Below, in pieces: positions 49,638-59,562 of a DNA stretch of 64,000 nt. Below the pieces are notes generated by a model that was given only the letters and a program-made list of their open reading frames with translations, was not told the origin of the DNA and ran no database searches. The position numbers and the translations under genes are program-made. The stretch comes from Halopelagius inordinatus (lineage in GTDB: Archaea > Halobacteriota > Halobacteria > Halobacteriales > Haloferacaceae), in NCBI RefSeq assembly GCF_900113245.1, contig NZ_FOOQ01000002.1, positions 879,444 through 943,443 on the forward strand, written 5' to 3'. Every line of letters starts with the position of its first letter. Position 1 is the first letter of the stretch.

Positions 49638-51410
49638 ATGCCTACGGACGTCGAACGCTGGAAGTCGGAGATATACGGAAACGAGATACGCGAGCATCTG
49701 TACGAGTTCGCAGAAGAAGGGTGGGAGTCTATCCCCGAAGACGAGAAAGACGCCTGGTTCGAGCGGTTCAAGTGGTGGGGGCTGTACCACCAGCGGAACG
49801 GACAGGAGTCGTACTTCATGATGCGCATCGGGACGCCGAACGGCGTCCTCACGCCGGGACAACTGCGCGTCGTCGGCGAGATAGCCGAGGAGTACGCGAC
49901 CGGACCGGGCACGAACCCCATCTTCGGCGACGCCTACGCCGACTTCACGACCCGACAGTCCATCCAACTCCACTGGATTCGAATCGAGGACGTTCCGGAC
50001 ATCTTCGAGAAACTCGAGGACAACGGGATGTCCACCCAACAGGCCTGCGGTGACTCGTGGCGGAACATCGTCGGCAACCCCGTCGCCGGAAAGGACGCAG
50101 AGGAGGTCATCGACGCGTGGCCCGTCATCCACGAACTCAACGAGACGTTCAAGGGCAACGACGACCACTCGAACCTCCCGCGGAAGTGGAAGGTGTCGGT
50201 CACCGGGTCGCCCGACGGGTCCGGACAGGGCGACATCAACGACCTCGCTTTCGAACCGGCGTACAAGGAGATAGACGGCGAGGAGCAAGTCGGCTTCAAC
50301 GTTCGCGTCGGCGGCGGACTCGCCCGTAACGAGGAACGCTTCGCCCGCAACATCAACGTCTGGGTCGCAGAGGAGAACGTCCCCGAAGTGGCTGGCGGCC
50401 TCTCGGCTCTGTTCCGCGAGTACGGCGACCGCGAGGACCGGTACAACGCCCGCATCAAGTTCCTCGTCGACGAGTGGGGCCCCGAGAAAGTTCGACGCGT
50501 CCTCCAAGAGGAGTTCGTCGACTTCGACCTCCACGCCGCCGGGCGCGACGTCCGCGAGGAGTACACCTACAACGCCGGCGACGGCGGGCGGAACGACCTC
50601 ATCGGCGTCCACGACCAGAAGAACGGCGACAACTTCGTCGGCCTGAACGTCCTCGTCGGACGGATGGGCGCCGACGACGTGCTCGAACTCGCCGACCTCG
50701 CGGACGAGTACGGCTCCGGCGAGGTTCGCCTCACTCAGCGTCAGAACGTCATCGTCACCGACGTGCCCGACGAGAAGGTAGAGGCGTTTCTCGACGAGGA
50801 CCTGCTCGAACACTACTCGCCGAACCCCTCGCCGTTCATGCGCGGCTCTATCGCCTGCACGGGGACGGAGTACTGCTCTCTGTCCATCGTCGAGACGAAG
50901 AACCGCCAGGTCCGCTACGCGCGGTGGCTGAAAGAGAACGCCGAACTTCCCGAGGGAACCGAGGAGTTCCACATCCACCTCTCGGGCTGCACCGCCTCCT
51001 GTGCACAGCCCCAGATCGCGGACGTGAGCCTCCGCGGGATGAAGACCCGAAAGAACGGCGACCCGGTCGAAGCCCTCGATATCGGTCTGGGCGGCGGCCT
51101 CGGCGAGGAACCGCAGTTCGCTCGCTGGGTCACCCAACGCGTCCCCGTAGACGAGGTGCCGGGCGCCATCAAGAACCTCCTCGAAAACTTCGACGAGGTG
51201 AGCGAGGACGGCGAGTCCTTCCGCGAGTTCGTCTCCGGCAAAGACGAGGAGGAACTGGCCGAACTCGTCGAACCCGAAGAGACCGACTACGAGGACCCGA
51301 TGATGCACAACACCAAGATGACGTGGTACCCGTACGCCGAGGACGACGATATGAACTCGAGTCCCGCCCCGGCGTACCCCGACGACACGCCGATGCCGTC
51401 CGACGACTGA
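49638..51410 (+). CDS. ferredoxin-dependent nitrite (or sulfite) reductase
   Basis: 590 residues. It has two nitrite/sulfite-reductase ferredoxin-like half-domains, each followed by a siroheme-binding domain. The 4Fe-4S/siroheme ligands are CTGTEYC (Cys407, Cys413) and GCTASC (Cys451, Cys455). It reduces nitrite to ammonium (six electrons) from ferredoxin in the cytoplasm, in assimilation. Length and haloarchaeal origin fit NirA/NasD; assimilatory sulfite reductase is the alternative. No nitrate reductase gene is in the window. Confidence 0.92.
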   Translation: MPTDVERWKSEIYGNEIREHLYEFAEEGWESIPEDEKDAWFERFKWWGLYHQRNGQESYFMMRIGTPNGVLTPGQLRVVGEIAEEYATGPGTNPIFGDAYADFTTRQSIQLHWIRIEDVPDIFEKLEDNGMSTQQACGDSWRNIVGNPVAGKDAEEVIDAWPVIHELNETFKGNDDHSNLPRKWKVSVTGSPDGSGQGDINDLAFEPAYKEIDGEEQVGFNVRVGGGLARNEERFARNINVWVAEENVPEVAGGLSALFREYGDREDRYNARIKFLVDEWGPEKVRRVLQEEFVDFDLHAAGRDVREEYTYNAGDGGRNDLIGVHDQKNGDNFVGLNVLVGRMGADDVLELADLADEYGSGEVRLTQRQNVIVTDVPDEKVEAFLDEDLLEHYSPNPSPFMRGSIACTGTEYCSLSIVETKNRQVRYARWLKENAELPEGTEEFHIHLSGCTASCAQPQIADVSLRGMKTRKNGDPVEALDIGLGGGLGEEPQFARWVTQRVPVDEVPGAIKNLLENFDEVSEDGESFREFVSGKDEEELAELVEPEETDYEDPMMHNTKMTWYPYAEDDDMNSSPAPAYPDDTPMPSDD

Positions 51411-51571
51411 GGCGCGTCGCTCCGTCCGTACGCGACTCTTCTTTCTCTCCTACCCGTTCAGTCCCGTCTCCGTTTCGTCGCGTCACCATCGCGCTCAGAC
51501 GGCGGCTTTATTGTAAATCAGCCAATATTTCCGGCGGACGTTCGGTCCCCGTCCGTCGAACGATCAGAGTC

Positions 51572-52543
51572 ATGGCTCCCGAAGACGCCGTCCGAGACGC
51601 ACTCGGGTCGCACGACGACGCAACCGTCGAGAGAGAACTCCACGCCGTTCCGCCCCACGCGGTCTACGAGGTGACGTTCGGCGGGCGGCGCGCCGTCTGC
51701 AAAGTCGCGAGAGGGCCGACCGCCGACCCGGCCAAGGAGGCGGCCGTCCTCCGGTACGTGGGTTCGGAGACGCCCGTTTCCGTCCCACGCGTCCTCGCGT
51801 CGGGAGACGACTACGTGGTCACGGAGTGGTGCGACGACGTGCCGGAAGACCCCACGCTCACGGAGGCGCGGGTTCGAGCGATGGGACGCGGATTGGCCAC
51901 CCTCCACCGGTCGGCGGCGAGCGATTTCCGAGCCTCCGGCCGCGTTCGCGCCGGGCCGGAGGGAATGACGCAGACGAGAGACGAGGGGTGGAGCGAGACG
52001 CTCCGTCGAGTGCTGGAGGACCGAGCGTCGTATCTCGACACCGTCGGGTACGGCGACGTCGCCCGCGAGATTCTGTCCGTCGTCCGTGAGAACGGCGAAC
52101 GACTCGACGCGGTCAGAGAGACGACGCTCCTGCATGGGAACTATCTCCCGGACCACGTCGGCGTCGCGGAGGGGTCGGTGACGCGCGTCATCGACTTCGA
52201 GCACGCACTCGTCGGACCGGGCGAGTGGGACTATCTCCGGACGGTCGTTCCCGTGTTCGGCATCGACCCGACGCCGACGGACGGCGTCTCCCCCGCGGCG
52301 TTTAGAGACGCGTACGAGTCTGTCCGACCCTTCCCGGACGGGTTCGACCGGCGGCGACCGCTGTATCACCTCGTGAACGCCGCGTCGTACCTGCGAGCGC
52401 TACACGTGCAACGGTCGCGTCTCGACGCTCACGCCGGCGGCGTCGAACCCGCGAACCCCCTCGGCGTCGAGGCAGTCGCCCGACGCGCCTACGACCTGTG
52501 TGCGTCCGTGCGCGACGCACTCGACGACCGGCGAGACGGGTGA
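51572..52543 (+). CDS. aminoglycoside-phosphotransferase-like kinase fold, catalytic motif degenerate
   Basis: 323 residues from ATG 51572. APH fold: HAVYEVTFGGRRAVCKVARG (ATP-binding Lys), YVVTEWCDDVPEDPTL and RVIDFEHALVGPGEWDYLRT (metal-binding Asp). The Brenner motif HxDxxxxN is HGNYLPDH here, so the catalytic-base Asp is Asn and the Asn is His. It may be catalytically altered, or phosphorylate by another mechanism. The substrate is unknown and antibiotic resistance is not implied. Confidence 0.85.
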   Translation: MAPEDAVRDALGSHDDATVERELHAVPPHAVYEVTFGGRRAVCKVARGPTADPAKEAAVLRYVGSETPVSVPRVLASGDDYVVTEWCDDVPEDPTLTEARVRAMGRGLATLHRSAASDFRASGRVRAGPEGMTQTRDEGWSETLRRVLEDRASYLDTVGYGDVAREILSVVRENGERLDAVRETTLLHGNYLPDHVGVAEGSVTRVIDFEHALVGPGEWDYLRTVVPVFGIDPTPTDGVSPAAFRDAYESVRPFPDGFDRRRPLYHLVNAASYLRALHVQRSRLDAHAGGVEPANPLGVEAVARRAYDLCASVRDALDDRRDG

Positions 52544-52580
52544 CGGTACGCCTTTGAACGTCGGTCGCTTTCTCTCGAAC

Positions 52581-52868
52581 ATGCCCAACAGACTCCTCCG
52601 GGTCAACGCGTACACGACGTTCGACATGCTGGACGCCGAGGCGACCGGTCACGACTTCACCGAGGAGGCGTTCGCCGTGTTGAACGTGACCGCGCCGCGG
52701 GAGAACCCCGACCACGTGAGACTCGAACTCGAACTCGACAACAGTCAGTTAGAGACCCTTCCGGCGCACGCGGACCGCGTGACGCTCAGCGCCGCCGAGG
52801 CGCGGAAACTCTCCGCGGAACTCGACAAGTACGCGAACCGCGTCGAAGCGGCCCAAAGCGACGAGTAA
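52581..52868 (+). CDS. DUF6360-like small protein
   Basis: 95 residues from ATG 52581: MPNRLLRVNAYTTFDMLDAE, EEAFAVLNVTAPRENPDHVR and LSAAEARKLSAELDKYANRV. The alpha/beta pattern matches the haloarchaeal DUF6360 family of unknown role. It follows the APH-like gene on the same strand after 37 bp. Confidence 0.82.
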   Translation: MPNRLLRVNAYTTFDMLDAEATGHDFTEEAFAVLNVTAPRENPDHVRLELELDNSQLETLPAHADRVTLSAAEARKLSAELDKYANRVEAAQSDE

Positions 52869-53094
52869 GCGGCGGCGACGAGCGAGCGGTCCGAAAGCCG
52901 AATTCGGAGAAGAAACCGAGAGCGGCGGGGACGACCCCTCGTCGGGGCAGAGTCCGTCGTTCGGGACGCCCGACGAGAGAGAGAGGGTGCCTCTTGGACG
53001 CAGCACACGGAGTTTGCGCTACGCAGACATATACTCGTCTCTCCTGTGCGAGAGGCGCGCCCGACGCGCCTCCGCGAACCGCCGCCGGGCGGGG

Positions 53095-53511
53095 TCAGTC
53101 CTCCGAGTCCCCGCCCGCACGTTCTCGCCACCGCGCCTGTTGCTGCCGTTCTGTGACGTGGTCCAAGCCGTCTACCAACTCGTCGCGAACCTCCGACTCG
53201 AACGACGCCACGTCGGAGAGAAACGACTCGCGGAACGCGGTGACCAGTTCGTACGTCCACTGGTCTTCGACGGCACCCGCCGGGAGGTGGTCGTCCCGGA
53301 GGGCGTCAGCCCACTCCTCGTGGCCCGCCTCGCGCAGTTCGCTCTCGGCGTCCGCGAGTCGGTTCATCGCGTGACCTATCTGGTGGTGAAACGTCAGGAG
53401 CGACCCGTACCCCTTGTAGATGTGTTCGAGACCCAACTGTAGGTCGTGGAGCGCTTCTCGTTCCGCCTCCGCGATGTCCGGGTCCGGAGAGTCGGGAGGT
53501 GCGTCGGTCAT
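53095..53511 (-). CDS. hypothetical helical protein, 138 aa
   Basis: ATG at 53511. An acidic all-helical protein with EAEREALHDLQLGLEHIYKG, LTFHHQIGHAMNRLADAESE and ESFLSDVASFESEVRDELVD. HHQIGH places three His close together in a helix, possibly a metal site. No family is recognised. It is 75 bp downstream of the CopZ-like gene on the same strand, so it may belong to the copper locus. Confidence 0.75.
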   Translation of the reverse strand: MTDAPPDSPDPDIAEAEREALHDLQLGLEHIYKGYGSLLTFHHQIGHAMNRLADAESELREAGHEEWADALRDDHLPAGAVEDQWTYELVTAFRESFLSDVASFESEVRDELVDGLDHVTERQQQARWRERAGGDSED

Positions 53512-53586
53512 GGTCCCGTAGAGGGGACGTGATAGCATAGCTTCGGTGGCCGCGAGAGTAGAGGGCACCGCGAGGGGAGACGACAG

Positions 53587-53784
53587 TTACGCCGAGGCGT
53601 CGTATCCGGCGTCCTCGACTGCGGCGACCAGTTCCTCCTCGTCGGCGTCGCCTTCGACGGTGGCGGACTCCGCGTCTCGGTCCACGTCGACGGACTCGAC
53701 GCCGCCGACGCCCGAGAGCGCTTCTTCGACGGTCTGTTCGCAGTGTTCACAGCTCATCCCTTCGACGGAGATGGTTCGGCTCAT
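53587..53784 (-). CDS. copper chaperone, CopZ-like HMA domain
   Basis: 65 residues, a single heavy-metal-associated domain: ISVEGMSCEHCEQTVEEALS with the CxxC metal site and ferredoxin-like strand order. It would carry Cu(I) to the ATPase encoded 2.3 kb away. The ATPase's own two HMA domains are similar. Confidence 0.92.
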   Translation of the reverse strand: MSRTISVEGMSCEHCEQTVEEALSGVGGVESVDVDRDAESATVEGDADEEELVAAVEDAGYDASA

Positions 53785-53889
53785 GCCTCCGAACCTACGT
53801 GCCGTGTACTTAACGCGTTTTCCGTTAAAAATCGAAAGTTCGACTCGGGGTCGCCCGTCGGTCTCGAAACCGCGGCCGACCGGAGAGCG

Positions 53890-55173
53890 TCACTCGGCGA
53901 ACTGGTCGTGGTAGTTCCGTTCGACGACGAGGCGTTGCTCGCGGGTGAGGTTCGCGAGTTCCGTCTCGTCGTAGAGGTAGTACGCGAACTGGTCGCGGGT
54001 CCGGATGTGTTCGAGTTCCTGGTCTTCGGCGAACGGTTGTCGGTCGTACATCTCGGTGATGTGACCGGCCGAATCGGCGCTGACCACCGAGAAGTTGCGG
54101 TCCCACTCGGCCTGCGTGAGTTCGTCGCGCGAGTACGCCGCGTTCTCGCCCGTGTCTCCGAACTGCGCGTCGAACGCCTCTTGGACGTCGACGCGGGCGT
54201 CGAAGCCGAGTTCGCCGAAGGTTTCGCTGTAGCGGTCCTGTGCGATGTCGTCGCGAGAGCGAACCTCGGTGGCGTCCCACTCGCCGGACGGTTGTCGAAG
54301 GTAGAGTTCTTCGACGAAGACGGCGTCTTCGGTGCCGAGAGCGTCGAACTCGGAGTCGAAGACGGCCCGGGCGATGTCGTCGCGCGTCTGGTTCGCAGAT
54401 GCGTCGGCCTCCGACGAATCCGACGAATCCGACGTGTTCGTCTCGTCGGTGGAGTCGGCGTCGTCGGCGGTGGCCGCGTCGCCGTCCGCGTCCGACTCAT
54501 TCTGACCGGACGCGTCGTCGGTCTCCTCCGGGTAATCGGTCGAACGGACGGTGATGGTGACGGTGTCCGTGTCGTTCGCACCGGTTTCGTCGGTGACGGT
54601 GACGCGGAACGTCACGTCGGTCCAGACGGCGACGTCGGGTGCGACGAACGACGCGGTGGACGTGTTGGTGTCCGACAGTTCGGCGTCGGGACCGGACACT
54701 TGCGTCCACGTGTAGTTCAGTTCGTCCCCGTTCGGGTTCCGAGAGTCGGTGGCGTCGAGTTCGACGCGCGTCCGTTCGTTGACCATCTCCTCGGCACTCG
54801 CCGCGGCGACGGGCGCGGTGTCGTTTTCGACTGTCTCGTTGGCTGACTGCTCGGCGTCCTCGGAGTCAGTCTCGGCGGTAGTCGTCGAGTCAGTCTCCGT
54901 CGGTTCGGAGTCCGACGGGGCTTCGTCGTCGGAACCGGTCTCCGACTCGGACGCCGCCGCGTCCGTCGAGTCGTCGTCGGTCTCTGTCTGGTCGGGCGTT
55001 TCAGTCGGCGTGGCGGTCTGGTCGGACGTTTCGCCGGGCGTCGTGTCCTCGGCGGACGATACGATGTCGCCCGTAGTCGGGACGCCGACGTCGGCACCGA
55101 CTCCGCCCACGAAGGCGGCAGTGGCGACGACGCCGACACTTGCGACGACGGCGATGAACGTTTGAAACTTCAT
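53890..55173 (-). CDS. secreted PKD-like protein with four 43-residue repeats
   Basis: 427 residues. A Sec-type signal (FQTFIAVVASVGVVATAAFV) is followed by a long Thr/Ser/Asp/Glu linker (about 40-120). A PKD/REJ-like beta domain is at about 130-210 (VELDATDSRNPNGDELNYTW ... WTDVTFRVTVTDETGANDTD). A second acidic linker leads to four repeats starting about 262, 305, 348 and 391. Each begins (S/T)RD and ends with a Tyr/Phe-x-x-Gln helix. It is probably extracellular and flexible. Function unknown; it sits inside the copper locus but shows no copper motif. Confidence 0.82.
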   Translation of the reverse strand: MKFQTFIAVVASVGVVATAAFVGGVGADVGVPTTGDIVSSAEDTTPGETSDQTATPTETPDQTETDDDSTDAAASESETGSDDEAPSDSEPTETDSTTTAETDSEDAEQSANETVENDTAPVAAASAEEMVNERTRVELDATDSRNPNGDELNYTWTQVSGPDAELSDTNTSTASFVAPDVAVWTDVTFRVTVTDETGANDTDTVTITVRSTDYPEETDDASGQNESDADGDAATADDADSTDETNTSDSSDSSEADASANQTRDDIARAVFDSEFDALGTEDAVFVEELYLRQPSGEWDATEVRSRDDIAQDRYSETFGELGFDARVDVQEAFDAQFGDTGENAAYSRDELTQAEWDRNFSVVSADSAGHITEMYDRQPFAEDQELEHIRTRDQFAYYLYDETELANLTREQRLVVERNYHDQFAE

Positions 55174-55416
55174 AGTGTAGGGCCTCGTACCTCGTATTCG
55201 AGTTGGAGAGAGACGCCTTCGTTATGCGGCGACGAGGAAACTGGTAGGTCGGATGTAACTTCGGTTCGAGAATACCGTCCGTCTCGGGCGTAATTCGTCG
55301 AACGAGTTAACGTCCGTCAAAACAGAGTCAACCGAACGTTATTCGGGGGAGAACGATTAAGATTCGAAAGCCCAACGGTCGAAACGTTATTGTTTCCGAA
55401 GCCTCCACGGGTTCCC

Positions 55417-56010
55417 GTGAGCAGTCTCGACGAGACGGACATGCGGATACTCGAACTCCTGTCCGAAGACGCGCGGCGATCGTACAGCGACATCTCGGAG
55501 AGAGTCGGCCTCTCTGCGCCCGCCGTCTCTGACCGAATCGACCGCCTCCGAGAGTCGGGCGTCGTCAGGGGGTTCACCGTCGACGTGGACCGGTCGCAAC
55601 TCCGCGCCGGCGTCCCGGTTTTGGTCCGCTTGGAACTCAGACCCGAAGAACTGTCGTCGGTGAAAGACGCCGTGCACGGCGCGGATTCGGTCGAACACGT
55701 CTTCACCACCGTCGAAGGGGACGTGGTGTTCCACGCCCGGTTCCGCCCCGACGCCGTCCGGGCGCGGTTGGACGAACTCGTGGACCTGACGCGGGTCGAA
55801 GACTACGAGGTGACCCTCCTCTCGGACGCCGAGTGGACGCCGAACGTCGGTGGCACGGAGTTCGCCCTCTCCTGTGCGGAGTGCGGCAACACCGTCACGG
55901 AGGAGGGTGAATCCGCCCGGTTCGGCGGCGACCTGTATCACTTCTGTTGCTCGTCCTGTCTGGGGCGATTCGAGGACAAGTACGAACGTCTCGAATCGAG
56001 CGCCGAATAG
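55417..56010 (+). CDS. Lrp/AsnC regulator with TRASH metal-sensing domain
   Basis: 197 residues from GTG 55417; a TTG at 55390 is possible. Winged HTH: DETDMRILELLSEDARRSYS, VGLSAPAVSDRIDRLRESGV. A RAM-like ligand domain covers about 65-140. The C-terminal TRASH motif is CAECGNTV ... FCCSSCLGRF. Lrp-TRASH proteins sense copper and control efflux genes in haloarchaea. It lies 90 bp upstream of the copper ATPase on the same strand. Confidence 0.93.
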   Translation: MSSLDETDMRILELLSEDARRSYSDISERVGLSAPAVSDRIDRLRESGVVRGFTVDVDRSQLRAGVPVLVRLELRPEELSSVKDAVHGADSVEHVFTTVEGDVVFHARFRPDAVRARLDELVDLTRVEDYEVTLLSDAEWTPNVGGTEFALSCAECGNTVTEEGESARFGGDLYHFCCSSCLGRFEDKYERLESSAE

Positions 56011-56017
56011 AGTTCGT

Positions 56018-56058
56018 ATTCGAAGGTTTCTCTCCCCACCCACCCACACATTCGAAGG
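56018..56058. promoter_or_regulatory. paired ATTCGAAGG repeats upstream of copper ATPase
   Basis: ATTCGAAGG at 56018-56026 and again at 56050-56058 (32 bp, about three helical turns apart) lie between the TRASH regulator and the copper ATPase start. A related ATTCGAAAG is at 55362-55370, upstream of the regulator itself. They are candidate binding sites for the regulator. TTCGAA is palindromic, so chance occurrence must be considered. Confidence 0.4.
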
Positions 56059-56100
56059 GGAAAGCGAGGTAAGTAACGGGTGCGTACGACTAGGTAAGCG

Positions 56101-58713
56101 ATGAGTACCACAACTGCCCACCTCGACGTGCGAGGGATGTCCTGCGCTAACTGCTCAGAGACCGTTAGCGAGGCCCTTCGGTCGCTCGACGGCGTCGAGG
56201 AGGCGAACGTCAACTTCGCCACCGACGAGGGAAGCGTGACGTACGACCCCGAGAGGGTCTCTCTCGGGGACATCTACGACGCCGTCGAGTCGGCGGGGTA
56301 CGACCCCGTCGAAGCGACAGCATCGATAGGTATCTCCGACATGACCTGCGCGAACTGCGCGGAGACGAACCGCGAGGCGTTGGAGTCGACGCCGGGCGTC
56401 GTCCGCGCGGACGTGAACTACGCCACCGACGAGGCGAACGTCGTCTACAACCCGGCGGACGCGTCGCGAACGGACCTCTACGACGCCGTCGAGTCGGCCG
56501 GATACACGCCGGTCCGCGAGGACGAGAGCGGAGACGGCGACGAAGAGGACGCCCGAGACGCCGCCCGAAACGCCGAGATTCGTCGGCAAAAACGGCTGAC
56601 GCTGTTCGGCGCGGCGCTCTCGGTTCCGCTGTTGGCGATGCTCGTCTTCCACCTGTTCGCCCCGGGCGTGCTCCCCGAGACGGTTCCGGGCACCGACCTG
56701 CCGTTCGGATGGGTCGCGTTCGCCCTCGCGACGCCCGTACAGGTCGTTCTCGGCCGCGAGTTCTACGAGAACTCCTACAAGGCCCTCGTGAAGAACCGCA
56801 CCGCGAACATGGACGTGCTCATCGCCCTCGGGTCCTCGACTGCGTACCTCTACTCCGTCGTGGCCCTGTTGGGCGTCCTCCCGAACGCGGGCCTGTACTT
56901 CGACACCGCGGCGCTCATCTTGGTGTTCATCACCCTCGGAAACTACCTCGAAGCGCGTTCGAAGGGACGGGCCTCCGACGCCCTCCGAAAACTGCTCGAG
57001 ATGGAGGCGGACACGGCCACTCTCGTCGAGGATGACGGAACGGAGCGCGAAGTTCCCCTCGACGACGTGGACGTGGGCGACCGCCTGAAGGTCCGTCCCG
57101 GCGAGAAGATACCCACGGACGGCGTCGTCGTCTCCGGCGAGTCCGCGGTGGACGAGTCGATGGTGACCGGCGAGTCCGTCCCCGTCTCCAAATCCGAGGG
57201 CGACGAAGTCGTCGGTTCGACCGTCAACCAAAACGGCGTCCTCGTCGTGGAGGCGACGAAAGTCGGCGCGGACACCGCCATCCAACAGATAGTCGAGACG
57301 GTCAAGGAAGCGCAGTCGCGCCAGCCCGAGATTCAGAACTTCGCCGACCGCATCTCGGCGTACTTCGTCCCCGCGGTCATCGCGAACGCGTTGTTCTGGG
57401 GCGGCGTCTGGTTCGCCTTCCCGGAGGCGTTGGCGACGTTCGTGAACGGCCTGCCCCTCTGGGACGTGGTGGTCGGCGGCCCCGCCGCGGCGGGCGGCCC
57501 CGTCTCGAACTTCGAGTTCGCCGTCCTCGTGTTCGCCTCGTCCGTGCTCATCGCGTGCCCCTGCGCTCTCGGACTCGCGACGCCCGCCGCGACGATGGTG
57601 GGCACGTCCATCGGCGCACAAAACGGCGTCCTGTTCAAGGGCGGCGACATCCTCGAACGAGTCCGCGACGTCGAAACCGTCGTCTTCGACAAGACCGGAA
57701 CCCTCACCAAAGGCGAGATGTCGCTGACCGACGTGGTCGTCGTGGACTCTCGGACCGACGGAGGCGAAACGGCCGCGGACGGCGGACAGTTGACCGGCGA
57801 ACGCCCCGACCGGACCGAAGAATCGGTCCTGCGCCTCGCCGCGTCGGCCGAGAGCGGAAGCGAACACCCCCTCGCGCAAGCCATCGTCGAGGGCGCGCGC
57901 GAACGGGGACTCGACGTGACGGACCCCGAGTCGTTCGAGAACGTCCCCGGACACGGCGTCCGGGCCACCGTCGACGGGCGGGACGTCCTCGTCGGCAACC
58001 GTAAACTGCTCTCGGACGAGGGCGTAGACCCCTCGCCCGCGGAGGACGAACTCCGCCGACTCGAAGGCGAGGGGAAGACGGCGATGCTCGTCGCCGCGGA
58101 CGGCGAACTCGTCGGCGTCGTCGCCGACGCCGACACCGTCAAAGAGTCCGCCGCGGCGGCCGTCTCCGCTCTCCGCGAACGCGGTATCGACGTCCGGATG
58201 ATAACCGGCGACAACGAGCGAACCGCCCGCGCCGTCGCCGAATCGGTCGGAATCGACCCCGAGAACGTCCGCGCGGGCGTCCTCCCCGACGACAAGGCGG
58301 ACGCCGTAGAGGAGATACAGTCCGACGGTAGCCGAGCGATGATGGTCGGCGACGGCGTCAACGACGCCCCCGCCCTCGCCGCGGCGTTCGTCGGCGTCGC
58401 CATCGGTTCCGGCACCGACGTGGCCATCGAGGCGGCGGACGTGACGCTGATGCGCGACGACCCCCGCGACGTGGTGAAGGCCATCCGCGTCTCCGAGGGA
58501 ACGCTCTCGAAGATACAGCAGAACCTGTTTTGGGCGCTCGGCTACAACGCGGCGATGATTCCGCTGGCCTCTCTCGGCTTGCTCCAACCCGTGTTGGCGG
58601 CGGCGGCGATGGCGTTCTCGTCCGTATCGGTGCTGACGAACAGCATGCTGTTTCGGCGGTACACGCCCGACCACGACTACAGACTGCTCGGCTTCCTCCG
58701 CGGCGAGGACTGA
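56101..58713 (+). CDS. copA: P1B-type copper-exporting ATPase
   Basis: 870 residues. Two N-terminal HMA domains (MSCANC near 12-17, MTCANC near 81-86). The TGES actuator motif is near 355. The membrane CPC motif ([10 protein letters not shown]) is near 486, the DKTGT phosphorylation site near 530 and GDGVNDAP near 750. It exports Cu(I) across the membrane using ATP. It is immediately downstream of the Lrp-TRASH regulator. Confidence 0.96.
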   Translation: MSTTTAHLDVRGMSCANCSETVSEALRSLDGVEEANVNFATDEGSVTYDPERVSLGDIYDAVESAGYDPVEATASIGISDMTCANCAETNREALESTPGVVRADVNYATDEANVVYNPADASRTDLYDAVESAGYTPVREDESGDGDEEDARDAARNAEIRRQKRLTLFGAALSVPLLAMLVFHLFAPGVLPETVPGTDLPFGWVAFALATPVQVVLGREFYENSYKALVKNRTANMDVLIALGSSTAYLYSVVALLGVLPNAGLYFDTAALILVFITLGNYLEARSKGRASDALRKLLEMEADTATLVEDDGTEREVPLDDVDVGDRLKVRPGEKIPTDGVVVSGESAVDESMVTGESVPVSKSEGDEVVGSTVNQNGVLVVEATKVGADTAIQQIVETVKEAQSRQPEIQNFADRISAYFVPAVIANALFWGGVWFAFPEALATFVNGLPLWDVVVGGPAAAGGPVSNFEFAVLVFASSVLIACPCALGLATPAATMVGTSIGAQNGVLFKGGDILERVRDVETVVFDKTGTLTKGEMSLTDVVVVDSRTDGGETAADGGQLTGERPDRTEESVLRLAASAESGSEHPLAQAIVEGARERGLDVTDPESFENVPGHGVRATVDGRDVLVGNRKLLSDEGVDPSPAEDELRRLEGEGKTAMLVAADGELVGVVADADTVKESAAAAVSALRERGIDVRMITGDNERTARAVAESVGIDPENVRAGVLPDDKADAVEEIQSDGSRAMMVGDGVNDAPALAAAFVGVAIGSGTDVAIEAADVTLMRDDPRDVVKAIRVSEGTLSKIQQNLFWALGYNAAMIPLASLGLLQPVLAAAAMAFSSVSVLTNSMLFRRYTPDHDYRLLGFLRGED

Positions 58714-58734
58714 CGACCGGGAGTCGAGACGGCC

Positions 58735-59526
58735 TCAGTCGTCGTCTCTGAGTGCGTCGTGGACCGCGTCTCGTTTCTTTTCGCACCGCGCCGTGAGTCG
58801 GCCGACGACGGACAACACCGGATAGGTGACCGCGCGGTCAGAAGAGAGATACTCGACGACGGCGTCGTGGCGGATTCCGGCTTTCAGTCCCGTCGCGGAG
58901 ACGTGTCGAAGCACCTCCTGTCGCCTCTCGGCGACGCCGTCGAGGCGCGATTCGACGGCCGCGAGTTCCTCGCGCATCTCCAGTAGGTCGTCGGTGTCGG
59001 CGAGGATGAGCGTCGCCTCGTCCGTCGCCGGGAGTCGCCCTCTGGCCGCCTTCAGGTCGTCTACGGCCTCGTCGAGCGACGTTCGCTCGCGTTCGAGGAC
59101 GCGAACCATCACCGTGTTCTCCGCGAGTCGTTGTGCGGTGTGGTCGAGGATGGCCCGCTTCAGTTGCGGCGTGAACTGGTTTCCGCCGCCCTTCGCGGCG
59201 AGAGCGACCGCGACTTCCTCGGTCAACTCGGCGGCGATAGTCTGGTGGACGGAGGGGTTTTCGTCGTCGCTCTCTGTGACGTGCGGTTGCACCAACTCGG
59301 CGAACGCCCGCCGGACGGTTCGACAGGCGTCGCCCGACGACGACCGAGTGGCCGTCCACCCGGCGGGGCCGCCCCCGTCGGAACAGGCCCCCTCGATGGT
59401 CGTCGCCGACGTGGCTTCGACGTGGCTCTTGAACCGCCGGAACGCGTCCCGTTGCTTCGAGACCACGCGGTGTTCGTTGCGGGCGTCGCGTCGCGCGGAG
59501 AGTAGGGGGTCGAGTGGGTCGGGCAT
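58735..59526 (-). CDS. DUF7260-like coiled-coil protein
   Basis: 263 residues, predominantly helical and charged (RDARNEHRVVSKQRDAFRRF ... LEMREELAAVESRLDGVAER ... EYLSSDRAVTYPVLSVVGRL). It matches the haloarchaeal DUF7260 pattern of unknown function. It converges with copA (21 bp) and lies 36 bp downstream of the iron-binding-protein gene on the same strand, so it may ride on that transcript. Confidence 0.75.
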   Translation of the reverse strand: MPDPLDPLLSARRDARNEHRVVSKQRDAFRRFKSHVEATSATTIEGACSDGGGPAGWTATRSSSGDACRTVRRAFAELVQPHVTESDDENPSVHQTIAAELTEEVAVALAAKGGGNQFTPQLKRAILDHTAQRLAENTVMVRVLERERTSLDEAVDDLKAARGRLPATDEATLILADTDDLLEMREELAAVESRLDGVAERRQEVLRHVSATGLKAGIRHDAVVEYLSSDRAVTYPVLSVVGRLTARCEKKRDAVHDALRDDD

Positions 59527-59562
59527 TGGCGTGAGTCGGGGTGAGGGCTACCGAGAGAGGGG

